Assembly: GCF_937881195.1 (NCBI RefSeq)
Contig: NZ_CALGFC010000007.1
Location: 1 to 64,000 of the forward strand
From: an uncultured Methanobrevibacter sp.
GTDB lineage: Archaea > Methanobacteriota > Methanobacteria > Methanobacteriales > Methanobacteriaceae
Reading direction: 5' to 3'
Length of the DNA stretch: 64,000 nt
The notes beneath the pieces were generated by a model. The model saw only the letters and a program-made list of their open reading frames with translations. It did not search any database and had not been told where the DNA came from. Positions within the stretch are counted from its first letter, which is position 1, and the number at the start of each line of letters is the position of its first letter. The translations under genes were made by a program, and so were the position numbers. This document shows positions 40,342-50,358 of this stretch, one piece after another.

Positions 40342-41067
40342 ATTATTATTCCTTTACCAATAAATTTCCAAATATATCTTTAAATAAGTTATTTCTTCAA
40401 ATAAAATTTATATATTTAATGAACCACATTCTATAAAAATTATAAATTAATTGAGAAAATTTAATCAAATAATATAAAATATCAATCAAATAGTAGATAA
40501 ATATAAAATATTACTATTTAAAATTTTACACACTTTCAGATTATAAAATTATTTTGAGATTATAAAATTATTATATAAAATTATAAAATGTTTATAATAA
40601 AAACTCTAAATAAATAAAAAATATAAATAAAAATATTATTATCCAATGAACATTATTCAAGGATTATTAAATATAATCATTTAAATTAGATAAAATATAG
40701 AGTTTATGACAAATATTAAATTAATAAATATAATATTTATTAATAAATCTAATATTTACATGTAAAATTCAATATTTACATTAATATTAATATAAAGCAG
40801 TAATAATCTATAATAACATATCTAACAGTGAATCATAAATTATATTCTTAATAATTATAAAAATACTTTAAGAAAAATTACATATTTGAAAATAATATAA
40901 TTAACTCAAAATAGATTAAATTAATATCTTATTTACTAAAAACTATTAAGTAACTGTTATATTAAGCTAATAGCTAAAAACAATGATTAGTATATAATTG
41001 AAAGGAATAAATACAGAATATATTTTATGGCTAATTATCAGTAGTATTAATATAGCTTTTCTTATAT
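40342..41067. other. A/T-rich spacer
   Basis: About 725 bp upstream of pdxT with no recognisable ORF or RNA. It contains the promoter of the pdxT-glutamate synthase operon. Confidence 0.5.
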
Positions 41068-41144
41068 ATAAATTTACCGGAAGTGTGTTTCCGAGTAGAC
41101 GATTTTTCTGAAAAAATAGGTTAAAGAATGGAGTTTTTTTTAAA
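41068..41144 (+). ncRNA. candidate small RNA (GC-rich island with promoter and T-run)
   Basis: Within a 1-kb A/T desert a short stretch has unusual G+C (ACCGGAAGTGTGTTTCCGAG at about 41077-41096), including a CGGAA/TTCCG stem. A TATA-like TTATATATAA lies just upstream (41068-41077). A T8 run follows at 41134-41141, inside a larger A/T palindrome. Base composition, promoter-like box and T-run together suggest a short transcript, but no family is recognised and the direction is a guess. Confidence 0.3.
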
Positions 41145-41384
41145 ATTGTTTAAAAAAAAACAAAAAATACTAAAATATTTTTAGTTTTCATAAAAATTAA
41201 TTTTATAATTATTATTAAAATACTTTATTATTTATCAAAAATAAAATTTTATTTGTTTAATAAAAAATAAAATAAATAAAAATCAATATAAAATATCAAT
41301 TTAAAATATCAATTTAAAATATTTATTTAAAATATTAATTTAAAATATTAATTTAAAAAAGAATATAAAATAATAATTAAAAGA

Positions 41385-41858
41385 TTAATCATTTTCAATA
41401 CTATCTAAAGCAAATTTAGCACCACTTCTTACGAATCCACTATCGTCTTCAAGAAGAGATTTTAAAGGAGCAATAGCTTTTTTATCCCCTATTTTTCCTA
41501 ATGCCCATGCAGAAGCACCCCTAACTCTCCAATCATCATCTTTTAAAATAGATAGTAAAGGATCAAGAGCTTTATCACCCATACGACTTAATGAAGTAGA
41601 AGCCTCTCTTCTTACTAGCTTATTATTATCTCTTAAAGTAGCTATTAGAGGATCAATAGCTTTTTCATCCCCAATGATTCCTAATAATTTTGCAGAAGAC
41701 ATTTTTATGTTTTTATTTATCCCTTTAGTAGATAAAACTTCTATGAGAGGATCTAAAGATTCTTCAGATCTAAATTCAAGAGTTCCAAATGCTTCTTCTT
41801 TAACAAATTCATCATCATTATTTAAGTCCTGAATAAGTTCTTGTATTGTTTTTTCCAT
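41385..41858 (-). CDS. HEAT-repeat (PBS lyase-like) protein
   Basis: 157 residues made of about five helical HEAT-like repeats of ~31 residues, each with DPLI..L.D.....RR.A...L..(I/M)GD.KA. Examples are LLGIIGDEKAIDPLIATLRD, SLSRMGDKALDPLLSILKDD and ALGKIGDKKAIAPLKSLLED. It should be an interaction scaffold. No catalytic domain is attached. GGAG precedes the ATG. Neighbours give no functional hint. HEAT proteins like this are common in methanogens. Confidence 0.88.
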   Translation of the reverse strand: MEKTIQELIQDLNNDDEFVKEEAFGTLEFRSEESLDPLIEVLSTKGINKNIKMSSAKLLGIIGDEKAIDPLIATLRDNNKLVRREASTSLSRMGDKALDPLLSILKDDDWRVRGASAWALGKIGDKKAIAPLKSLLEDDSGFVRSGAKFALDSIEND

Positions 41859-42828
41859 ATTAATAACTCCTATAATTATATAAATTTTCTATTAACTATA
41901 TAAACTTATCTTATAGAATTGTTTTATAGACCAAATATTATAAAATTATCTTATAAAAGTATTTTATGAGATTATTCTATAAACTTCACTTATAAAATTG
42001 CCTTATAAAAGTATTTTATGAGATTATTTTATAAACTTCACTTATAAGAATGTTTTATAAACTTATTTTATAAATTTAGACTATAAATTTATTTTTTATT
42101 AAAATTAATAATTCTATGAAAAATTAATAATTTCACTATAAATATATCTAAGATATATCATGATACATATTAAAAATATATCCAAAATATATCCTAAGTA
42201 ATATTGTTATTATATTAATAATATATTTGTAACACATATTATAAATACTTTGACATTATACGAACTATATTATTGATATTTTTAATCAATTAAATAAAAT
42301 TATAAAATAATAAATTAAAATAATAAATTAAAATTATAAATTAAAAAGTATTAAAGAACATAAAAAACACAAATAATTAAAAAGATAATCCATAACATAA
42401 ATATAGGCAATAATATAAAATTAATATGATAATGTCAAATAAATATTAGATAAATCACCTAATAGGATATATTTTAATATATTTAGAATGTATTTTAACA
42501 TAACATTTGAGTTTAATCTAAATCAATCAACTAATATTTTAATATTAAAATAGTTTATTGATTAAAATAATTTATTAATTTAATGTTAATGTACAAAATA
42601 GAATATTATCTATGATTTAAATAATTTTATGTTTATAAAATAAATATTTATCCAAATAAATATTAGTTAAAAATATATCATGATAAAATCTATAATTAAA
42701 AATTTATCAAGATAAATTATAGTTAAAAATTTATCAAGATAAATTATAGTTAAAAATCAATAAATCAAAAAAAATACAAATTATCAAAAAATACAAATTT
42801 AAAACTAATACTAATTGAGAGATAATCC
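41859..42828. other. 970-bp divergent spacer with a 52-nt tandem repeat
   Basis: Two adjacent copies of a 52-nt unit (41950-42001 and 42002-42052) agree except for one base over the first ~46 positions (both begin CTTATAAAAGTATTTTATGA). Further right, near 42690-42760, AAATTTATCAAGATAAATTATAGTT repeats in part. No ORF or RNA was recognised. Promoters of the HEAT-repeat gene and of the dehydrogenase must lie here. Confidence 0.6.
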
Positions 42829-43857
42829 ATGAAAAAAATAACAACAATAGCCGGAGATGGAATAGGTAAAGAAGTTATGGAAGCTGGAATGATTGTTTTA
42901 GAATCTCTAGATTTAAATTACGATTTTATTGAATCAAAGGCAGGTTATGAATGTTTTCAAAAATGTGGTACAACAATACCTGAAGAAACTTTAAAAAATG
43001 CTAGGAAAAGTTCAGCAACATTATTTGGAGCTATTGATTCTACCCCCGGTGAAAAAAGCCCAATAATAACTCTTAGAAAGGAGCTTGAGGTTTTTGCTAA
43101 CTTAAGACCTATAAAATCATTTGAAGGAGTAAATTCCTTATTTAAAAATGTTGATTTTTTAATTGTTAGGGAAAATACAGAAGGATTATATTCTCAAATA
43201 GAATCTTTTGAAAAAAGTGAAAATGGAAAAGTAACAAAATCAATAGCTAAAAGAATAATAACACAAAAGGCAAGTATGAAAATTTGTGAATTTGCATATA
43301 AAAAAGCTATAGAAAATAAAAAGAAAAAAATTACATGTGTTCACAAAGCAAATGTTTTGAAAAAAACTGATGGCATCTTTAAAGATTCATTTTATAATAT
43401 AATAAACAAATATTCTCAGGAAAACCCACAAATAATTGCTAATGATTATTATATAGATGCAACTGCAATGTATCTAATAACAAAACCACAAGAATTTGAG
43501 GTAATTGTAACAAGTAACTTATATGGAGATATTTTATCTGATGAAGGAGCAGGATTAATAGGAGGTTTGGGACTCTCACCATCCGCAAATATAGGAGATA
43601 AAAATGGATTATTTGAACCAGTTCATGGTTCTGCCCCGGATATTGAAGGTAAAGGATTAGCTAACCCAGTAGCAATGGTACTTTCTATTAGTATGATGCT
43701 TGAATTTTTAAAAGAAGAATATTATGCAAATAAAATTAATTTAGCAGTTGAAAATGTTCTAAAAAAAGGAAAAACAATTACTCCTGATTTAGGAGGAACT
43801 TCCAAAACTATGGATGTAGCTATAAGCATTAAAGATGAACTTGAAAAGTTAATATAA
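42829..43857 (+). CDS. beta-decarboxylating dehydrogenase (homoisocitrate / 3-isopropylmalate dehydrogenase family)
   Basis: NAD-dependent oxidative decarboxylase of 342 residues. Family motifs: GDGIGKEV near the start, SPIITLRKELEVFANLRP for substrate binding, RENTEGLYS, the catalytic Tyr/Lys region, HKANVLKKTDG, and the metal/NAD region YGDILSDEGAGLIGGLG and FEPVHGSAPDI. The SPIITLRKEL loop looks to me more like AksF (coenzyme B precursor synthesis) than methanogen LeuB, but substrate cannot be settled by eye. It stands alone on the plus strand, with GAGAGATAATCC before the ATG. Confidence 0.88.
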   Translation: MKKITTIAGDGIGKEVMEAGMIVLESLDLNYDFIESKAGYECFQKCGTTIPEETLKNARKSSATLFGAIDSTPGEKSPIITLRKELEVFANLRPIKSFEGVNSLFKNVDFLIVRENTEGLYSQIESFEKSENGKVTKSIAKRIITQKASMKICEFAYKKAIENKKKKITCVHKANVLKKTDGIFKDSFYNIINKYSQENPQIIANDYYIDATAMYLITKPQEFEVIVTSNLYGDILSDEGAGLIGGLGLSPSANIGDKNGLFEPVHGSAPDIEGKGLANPVAMVLSISMMLEFLKEEYYANKINLAVENVLKKGKTITPDLGGTSKTMDVAISIKDELEKLI

Positions 43858-44005
43858 AAATAAAAAATATCTAAAAATAAAAATTAATATAAAAATAAAA
43901 AATATCTAAAAATAAAAATTAATATAAAAATAAAAAGTATCTAAAAATAAAAATTAATATAAAAATAAAAAGTATCTAAAAATAAAAGTTAATATAAAAA
44001 TAAAA
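43856..44005. repeat. 35-nt tandem repeat, about four copies
   Basis: Starting at the stop codon of the dehydrogenase, a 35-nt unit (containing TATCTAAAAATAAAAATTAA) repeats at 43861, 43896, 43931 and 43966, with A/G and A/T changes between copies. The first few bases (GTTAATATAAAAA) belong to the end of the coding sequence, so the array appears to have grown from the gene's 3' end. Confidence 0.85.
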
Positions 44006-44043
44006 AGTATTGATAAATAATCATTATAGTAAATTATTTTTAA

Positions 44044-44949
44044 TTAAAGAGTAATCATCGTACCAATACCATTGGTAGTGAATATTTCAAGAAGTAAAGA
44101 ATGTTTAACTCTCCCATCAATAATATGAGCAGATTTTACTCCTCCCTCAATAGCTTTAACACAAGTTTCTATTTTAGGAATCATACCACCACTTATAGTA
44201 CCATTATTAATTAAATCATCTACTTCATCTACTTTTATTTTTTTAATCAATGTGTTTGGATCTTTAGGATCTTTAAGCACTCCCGGAACATCGGTTAAAA
44301 TTATTAATTTTTCAGAATCCATTTCAGCAGCTACTTCACCAGCAACAGTATCTGCATTAAGATTTAATGTGTTTCCATTATCATCTACCCCAATAGGAGA
44401 TATAACCGGAATATAATCATTATCTGTAAACATTTGGATAATTTCGGTATTTAAAGAATCAATCTGACCAACCAAACCCAAATCAATTTCATGTTCTTCA
44501 CCAGTTGTCTCATCTTTTATTTTATGAGGTGCTTTTTTAGAAGCTATAATCAATTGGCTATCTTTACCAGAAACACCAGAAGCTTTTCCTCCATGAATTC
44601 CAATTTTTGAAACAATTTCAGTACTGATTTTTCCAACCAAAACCATAGTAACAATATCCATTGTTTCTTCATCAGTAATCCTAAGACCCTTAATAAATTT
44701 AGGTTCTTTACCCATTTTATTCATAGAGCGAGTAATCTCAGGACCTCCTCCATGAACAACAATAGGCTCCATTCCTACATATTTAAGTAAAACTGTATCC
44801 CTTGCTGTAGAATTCATAGCTTCTTCATCAATCATAGCATGTCCACCATACTTTATCATGATTTTTTTATGATGGAATTCTTTTATATAAGGCAATGCCT
44901 CGATTAGAAGATTTGCTTTGTTAGGTTTATCATTTAATTCTTCAGACAT
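44044..44949 (-). CDS. argB: acetylglutamate kinase
   Basis: Second step of arginine synthesis: ATP-dependent phosphorylation of N-acetylglutamate. Amino-acid-kinase motifs: KYGGHAM (ATP phosphate loop), VVHGGGPEI (substrate), NLNADTVAGEVAAEM, LTDVPGVL, and GGMIPKIETCVKA near the C-terminus. The start is set at ATG 44947-44949. An in-frame GTG three codons upstream is equally open, and neither has a strong ribosome site. 301 residues, normal. argJ lies 2 kb away on the same strand, with gadB between them. Confidence 0.95.
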   Translation of the reverse strand: MSEELNDKPNKANLLIEALPYIKEFHHKKIMIKYGGHAMIDEEAMNSTARDTVLLKYVGMEPIVVHGGGPEITRSMNKMGKEPKFIKGLRITDEETMDIVTMVLVGKISTEIVSKIGIHGGKASGVSGKDSQLIIASKKAPHKIKDETTGEEHEIDLGLVGQIDSLNTEIIQMFTDNDYIPVISPIGVDDNGNTLNLNADTVAGEVAAEMDSEKLIILTDVPGVLKDPKDPNTLIKKIKVDEVDDLINNGTISGGMIPKIETCVKAIEGGVKSAHIIDGRVKHSLLLEIFTTNGIGTMITL

Positions 44950-45349
44950 ATTGTTCACAACAAATTATTTATCAATATATTATAAAATTGATATCAAAAT
45001 AATAATAATAATAATAATAAAAATATAATTTAAATTAATTTATACCTAATTTAATTTATATCTAACTTAATTTATATCTAATTTAATTTATATTTAATTT
45101 ATATTTAATTTAAATATAATTAAAAATGCAATTATAATAAAAATATATTTAAATTAAATATAATTAAAAATACTCAAATGATTTTAAAATTATACAAATT
45201 AAGTATAACAATGATAATCATTATTATAATTATTAAAATATATAAATTTAGCACAAAATAAACAAAATATAATATAAAAACTAAAAATAAAAAATAAAAA
45301 AATAAAACTAAAATTAAAAAATAAAAAGAAAAAGAAAAAGATAAAAGTA
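44950..45349. other. A/T spacer with an AAT microsatellite
   Basis: 400 bp between gadB and argB. AAT is repeated about seven times at 44998-45020, and TTTAATTTATATCTAA-like words recur at 45045-45115. No gene was seen. The argB promoter is expected near 44960-45060. Confidence 0.55.
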
Positions 45350-46759
45350 TTAAAATATGTTTATTGAAGGTTCATTTTCTGGATTTTCGTCTAAATTCTT
45401 TTTATATCCATCAAAAATATTTTTTAAATCTTGAACCAACAGATCGGCCATATCTCTTGTAAAATTTTCTTTTATAACTATTCTTAATACTGCAATTTCT
45501 TCTGCATTTGCAGGAAGAGTGTATGCCGGAACTAACCATCCTCTTTCTCTTAATTTTCTAGAAATATCAAAAACTGTCAGATTATCTATTCCAATAAGAT
45601 CTTTCAGATTATCATTTAATTTTATAGCCAATATAGGAAGAACTAATTCTTCATCTAAAAGTTTGAAAAACCCAGTGCTTTTAAGAGTATTTGCAAGATA
45701 ATTTGCTGTTTCCATTAAATTATTCATTATACTGGAATAACCCTGTTTTCCAAGCCTCAAAAGATTATAATATTGAGCAATAACCATACTACTTCCTTTT
45801 GAAAAATTAAGATTAAATGTAGGAATAATACCTCCAAGATAATTAACTTCAAATATTAAATCCTCTGAAAGATATTTTTTATCTTTAAATACCAACCAAC
45901 CAATACCAGGATAAACAAGCCCATATTTATGACCTGATACATTAATTGATTTTACTTGAGAAAGTCTAAAATCCCATTCAAATTCAGGATTAAGGAAAGG
46001 AACAATGAAAGCTCCACTTGCACCATCAACATGAATTGGAATATCCCATCCTTTTTCTTTCTTAATATTAACTAAAAGATCATTTATTTCTTGTATTTGG
46101 TCTATTTGACCAGTGAAAGTTGTACCAAGAACCACACCAACAGCTATAGTATTTTCATCAATATTTTCTTTAACTTTATCTGCAGTTAATGTATATTTCC
46201 CTTTTTCCATTGGAACCATTCTAAGTTCTACATCAAAATATTTTGCAAATTTTTCCCAAACAACATGAACATCTGCACCCATAACAATATTAGGATTAGA
46301 ACAATCTTCACCTTTAGCTTTCTTATTTTCTCTCCAAGCCCATTTATGTGCAAGTGCCCCTAACATAATAGCTTCAGATGATCCAATAGTACTAGTACCT
46401 AGAAAATCACAACCTTTAGGAGCATTAAAAAGTCTTGCAAGCATATTTATTACACGATTTTGGATAATTTGTGTTTGGGGATATTCATCATTATCAACAA
46501 AATTTTTTCCATTTGTCTGATTAATAAGCATATCTGCTTCTGGTTCCATCCAAGTTGTTACAAAACTTGCTAAATTTAAATTAGGATTTCCATCAAGATT
46601 TAACTCATCATTAATCAATTGATATGCTGCTTTAGAAGGCATACCTTCTTCAGGAATTTCATATTTAGGAATAGGTTCTGAAACATACCTAGTACCATAA
46701 ATTGATGTATTTCTTCCAGTTTTTTTCATATCTTTTAAATTTACTTTATTCGAAAGCAT
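45350..46759 (-). CDS. gadB: glutamate decarboxylase (bacterial GadB type)
   Basis: PLP enzyme converting glutamate to GABA and CO2 while consuming a proton. 469 residues, almost the length of E. coli GadB. Motifs: SFVTTWMEPEA, GTSTIGSSEAIMLG, HVDGASGAF, and the PLP lysine in SINVSGHKYG (K278). It is distinct from the shorter archaeal MfnA tyrosine/aspartate decarboxylase, so transfer from gut bacteria is likely (inference). No GadC antiporter is visible nearby. It sits between argJ and argB, which consume the same substrate, glutamate. The start has a GGGATGA site. Confidence 0.94.
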   Translation of the reverse strand: MLSNKVNLKDMKKTGRNTSIYGTRYVSEPIPKYEIPEEGMPSKAAYQLINDELNLDGNPNLNLASFVTTWMEPEADMLINQTNGKNFVDNDEYPQTQIIQNRVINMLARLFNAPKGCDFLGTSTIGSSEAIMLGALAHKWAWRENKKAKGEDCSNPNIVMGADVHVVWEKFAKYFDVELRMVPMEKGKYTLTADKVKENIDENTIAVGVVLGTTFTGQIDQIQEINDLLVNIKKEKGWDIPIHVDGASGAFIVPFLNPEFEWDFRLSQVKSINVSGHKYGLVYPGIGWLVFKDKKYLSEDLIFEVNYLGGIIPTFNLNFSKGSSMVIAQYYNLLRLGKQGYSSIMNNLMETANYLANTLKSTGFFKLLDEELVLPILAIKLNDNLKDLIGIDNLTVFDISRKLRERGWLVPAYTLPANAEEIAVLRIVIKENFTRDMADLLVQDLKNIFDGYKKNLDENPENEPSINIF

Positions 46760-46938
46760 TTAATTCATCCCACTTTTTTCATATAATTATTTAATTTTAA
46801 TTAAAAAATCAAAATGAATCCTATAAACAATAGATTATAGTTATTTAATTTATTAAAATTAATAAATAAAATTATAATATCCAAATATTGTGTTTTTAAA
46901 ATTATAAATATCAATTAATAAATTAATAGATAAATAAA

Positions 46939-48195
46939 TCATGTAGTATACTCTGCATTTATTTTAACATAATCATAAGTTAAATCACAGCCATAAGCTA
47001 TAGCATCATAAGTCCCTTCTTTCAAATCAACAATTATTTTTATTTCTTTTTCATTCATAATTGACTCAGCAATTTTAAGATTATCAGTACCTTCAAAAGC
47101 TAAAATTTCACCATCAAGCACTAAATTTACAAGTTTTTTTTCAGAAGATATAGCAATGGTAATATCATCTGGATCCATATAAGCTCCAGAATATCCAACA
47201 GCTGCAACAATTCGGCCCCAGTTAGGATCTCCCCCAAATACTGCACTTTTAACAAGAGATGATTTAACAACTGATTTAGATGCAATTTGGGCATCAATTT
47301 TTGTCTTTGCACCTTTAACTTCTACTTCTAAAAATTTAGTTGCACCTTCTCCATCTTTAGCCATTTGTTTAGCTAAATCTTTACAAAGAATATTCAAACC
47401 TTCTTGAAAATTTTTATCTATATTATTATCTACCAATATACTATTTCCAGATTTTCCATTTGCAAAAAGAAGAACTGTGTCATTTGTACTTTCATCACCA
47501 TCAACAATAACCATATTAAAACTATCATTAACTGAATTTTTAAGAGACTCATTTAATATTTTTTGATCTGCAACAGCATCAGTAGCAATGAAACACAGCA
47601 TAGTACCCATATTAGGAGCAATCATCCCAGTACCTTTACAGATTCCACCGATTTTAATTTTTTTATTATTTTCTAATGTTACTTCAACAGCTGCCTCTTT
47701 ATATACTGTATCCGTAGTCATTATTGCTTTTGCAGCATTTATAGAAGCTTCATTTGAATTTTCGACATTTTGACTAGCCTGATTAATTAATTCTATAATA
47801 ATATCCATTGGCATTTTACGACCAATAACTCCTGTTGAAGCAGTAGCTATCTGATTCTTAGGAATTTCAAATATTTTTGAAAGAGTTTCCACAGTTTTCT
47901 CACAATCAAAAATTCCTTGATCTCCTGTAAAACAATTAGCATTTCCACTATTAGCTATAATTGCAGAAACCTTTCCATCCTCAATTATTTTTTTTGTATA
48001 TTGAACGGGGGCAGCTATTACTTTATTTGAAGTGAAAACTCCTGTAACATTGGAATCTTTACAGATAATAATAGAAACGCCATATTTTCCATTACGAACA
48101 CCTGAAACTTCCACTTCAGAAACAGCACATATTCCTCCATCAATCGATATTATTTTATCTATAAACTCTCCAGATAAGTCATTTTTAGTTATCAT
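46939..48195 (-). CDS. argJ: glutamate N-acetyltransferase / ornithine acetyltransferase
   Basis: Transfers the acetyl group from N-acetylornithine to glutamate (cyclic arginine pathway). The enzyme cleaves itself before a catalytic threonine. Here the site is KGTGMIAPNMGTML with T198 as nucleophile. Note G rather than the common A before the Thr. NSGNANC and TASTGVIG (oxyanion hole) are present, as are KSAVFGGDPNWGRI and GCDLTYDYVKINAEYTT at the C-terminus. 418 residues. No argC or argD lies in the window. Confidence 0.95.
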   Translation of the reverse strand: MITKNDLSGEFIDKIISIDGGICAVSEVEVSGVRNGKYGVSIIICKDSNVTGVFTSNKVIAAPVQYTKKIIEDGKVSAIIANSGNANCFTGDQGIFDCEKTVETLSKIFEIPKNQIATASTGVIGRKMPMDIIIELINQASQNVENSNEASINAAKAIMTTDTVYKEAAVEVTLENNKKIKIGGICKGTGMIAPNMGTMLCFIATDAVADQKILNESLKNSVNDSFNMVIVDGDESTNDTVLLFANGKSGNSILVDNNIDKNFQEGLNILCKDLAKQMAKDGEGATKFLEVEVKGAKTKIDAQIASKSVVKSSLVKSAVFGGDPNWGRIVAAVGYSGAYMDPDDITIAISSEKKLVNLVLDGEILAFEGTDNLKIAESIMNEKEIKIIVDLKEGTYDAIAYGCDLTYDYVKINAEYTT

Positions 48196-48699
48196 TGTAT
48201 ACCTTGATAATAATTAATTAATTAAGTGAATATTTAATAAAATTAATTTGTTATATCTTATATTTGTATGTATCTATCATATAATTAATTAATAAAAAAA
48301 TAAATAACATAATATTATATAGAAATGGGTAATCAGATAGTATATAGAAATAAATATTTAAAAAAGATGAAAAAATAATCTAACTCAAAATTATACAATT
48401 ATAAAATACAAAAATACCTATTAAAACTAGAAGAATACATAATTATAGCCATATAATAATAGTTAAAATAGCAAATAAAAAAAAATAATGCTCATATATA
48501 GGAAAAAACTTAATAATAAATATAAAATAATATAAAAAACTTTAAATTAGAATAAATAATTCAAATTCATGAATAATATAGTTAAAAATTCTCCATAATT
48601 AATGATGTTCCATAAAATAATTAAATAAAGTATAATAATAGGTTATGAATATTTTAAATTATAATAGTTTTGTGGGGTTAACTATTAATTCAAATTAAA
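48196..48699. other. A/T-rich spacer
   Basis: 504 bp. The only structure is a 7-bp pair GGGTTAA (48675-48681) / TTAACCC (48700-48706) overlapping the stop of the small membrane protein, possibly part of its terminator. No gene is seen. Confidence 0.5.
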
Positions 48700-49017
48700 T
48701 TAACCCATTGTTATACTATTACTATTATTTTTTGCTAAATCTTCTTCAGAGTAATAAACCCCTGAATTTGATGAATTAGAATTACTTGAAACATTACTTT
48801 CATCATAAGGATATGCATCCATATTGTAATTAGGATTATCTTGACTAATATTATTAGTCACATCAACAGTTGTATTAACTGGTTCTTGAGTATTTGATGA
48901 ATTAAAATCATCTCCTGACATTCCAACAGCAATACCAATACCCGAACCTAATCCAAAAGCTATTAAAGAGATTATCAAAGCTATTACTATTTTTCCATCG
49001 TTGTTTTTAGAACTCAT
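48700..49017 (-). CDS. small membrane-anchored Asn/Ser-rich protein
   Basis: 105 residues. A glycine-rich membrane helix near the N-terminus (IVIALIISLIAFGLGSGIGIAVGM) is followed by an exported, low-complexity Asn/Ser/Asp tail (NVSSNSNSSNSGVYY). No family is recognised. The ribosome site TAAGGAGGAAGT is very strong, suggesting high expression. Two hairpins lie upstream (49044-49063 and 49073-49107). Confidence 0.8.
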   Translation of the reverse strand: MSSKNNDGKIVIALIISLIAFGLGSGIGIAVGMSGDDFNSSNTQEPVNTTVDVTNNISQDNPNYNMDAYPYDESNVSSNSNSSNSGVYYSEEDLAKNNSNSITMG

Positions 49018-49072
49018 ACTTCCTCCTTATATAAGTCTTTAAATCATTGAGACACATCAATGAAGTTAAAAC

Positions 49073-49107
49073 AAGCATGGTAAATCTACTTATAGATTTA
49101 AATGCTT
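49073..49107. promoter_or_regulatory. hairpin upstream of the small membrane protein gene
   Basis: Two stacked stems: AAGCAT (49073-49078) with ATGCTT (49102-49107), and TAAATCTA (49081-49088) with TAGATTTA (49093-49100) around a CTTA loop. Just downstream in the gene's direction, TCATTG/CAATGA (49044-49063) forms a second, weaker stem. It lies 50-90 nt before the ATG, so a 5' UTR structure or operator is possible. Confidence 0.5.
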
Positions 49108-49935
49108 ATTGGTCAATGAACATTAAAATCCGCCAGTTAATCTATAAATAATATGTATTCCCTCACAAACGAAAACACAAACTTTTTTATTTATTGATTC
49201 TTTGATATAATGAATTAATCAAGCATATGATTAGTTAATCAAGTAATAGAAAATAAATTAGAATATAAATCTACCTGTTTCCACATATTCTAATTTATTT
49301 TTATTTATAAATGATTAGATAAATCCATTTTTATTTAAGTTTACAAATTTTAGTAAATAATCATAATTATATGATTCAATATTGAAACAAAAATTACATT
49401 ACTACAAAATTGATACCTCTGCTTAAAGAAACATTAAGCAACATGATACTTTATAAAAGAACATGTTACTTAATATCAACAATGCAATTTTATCATATAT
49501 TAATAACCATATATATATTTTATTGTGTGTGTATGTGTGTACACATAAGTGCAAAAAGATAAAAAGTTTGAATATTTATTAAAAAGATTATATAAAATAA
49601 AAAATTTTAAGATAATGTAATATTGATTGATGATAACTAAAAAAATATTTAAAATTTTTATATAAAAATTAAAGTTAGTAAATATAGTAAAAATAAAAAT
49701 AAGAAAATTAAAGAGAATAATAAAATTTTAAATAAAAAACTTGTAAATAATATTAAAATATTAAGTAAATGATTACATACACACATACACACTAAAATAA
49801 TTAAATACATAAATATACATATAAATCAATAAAAAATATTAATTATATGTGTAAATATTTAAAAACATAATTAAAAATATAATGCACTAAATAAACCAAA
49901 AAAAATATATATAGAAGAAAGATAATGTAGATACA
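49108..49935. other. spacer with distant complementary GT/AC tracts
   Basis: GTGTGTATGTGTGT (49527-49540) is the exact reverse complement of ACACACATACACAC (49779-49792), about 240 bp apart. Such GT/AC tracts are conspicuous in this A/T sequence. No ORF is seen in the interval. The right tract lies 144 bp before the ribbon-helix-helix gene. Confidence 0.6.
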
Positions 49936-50133
49936 ATGGTAAATAAAGAAGAAGTTGACAGAATCTGGAAATTATCAGAAAAGTCAAGAATGAATATATC
50001 ACTTCCAAAAGATTTAGCTAATTGGTTAGATGAAAACGCATCAACTAATTGGAGATTAGACAAAGGAGCTAGATCCAAAGAAGTAACAAAATTGCTTCTT
50101 GAAGCAAAAAGAAGAAGTGAAGAAAAATTATAA
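49936..50133 (+). CDS. ribbon-helix-helix (CopG/Arc-like) DNA-binding protein
   Basis: 65 residues. A short N-terminal arm is followed by a beta-strand SRMNISLPKDLANWLDE, the usual ribbon-helix-helix start, and two helices ending LLLEAKRRSEEKL. It should bind DNA as a dimer. No toxin gene lies next to it (the following gene is convergent), so an antitoxin role is unsupported. The ribosome site is weak. The upstream GT/AC tracts could be binding sites (inference). Confidence 0.75.
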   Translation: MVNKEEVDRIWKLSEKSRMNISLPKDLANWLDENASTNWRLDKGARSKEVTKLLLEAKRRSEEKL

Positions 50134-50358
50134 AATATAATTAAATTTCTTTATATTACTAATAGAATTTTATATAAAACTAATTTTAAAAATTTTAAAT
50201 ATAATTATAATAAATAATAATTTTTAATAATAATTTTTTAGACTATTTTTAATAATAATTTTTTAGCCTATTTTTAAAATATTTTTTAATCATTATATCT
50301 CAATCATATATACTATTTCAAAAATTAAAGAATAAATATTAAAAACTTTTAAATCAAA

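Noticed and set aside
49887..50078. Minus-strand 63-residue ORF overlapping the ribbon-helix-helix gene
   Set aside because: The plus-strand frame has a recognisable DNA-binding fold. The minus frame ends in a low-complexity Phe/Tyr run and has no ribosome site.
49936..50133. Ribbon-helix-helix protein as the antitoxin of a toxin-antitoxin pair
   Set aside because: No small toxin ORF lies beside it on the same strand, and the next gene is a convergent membrane protein.
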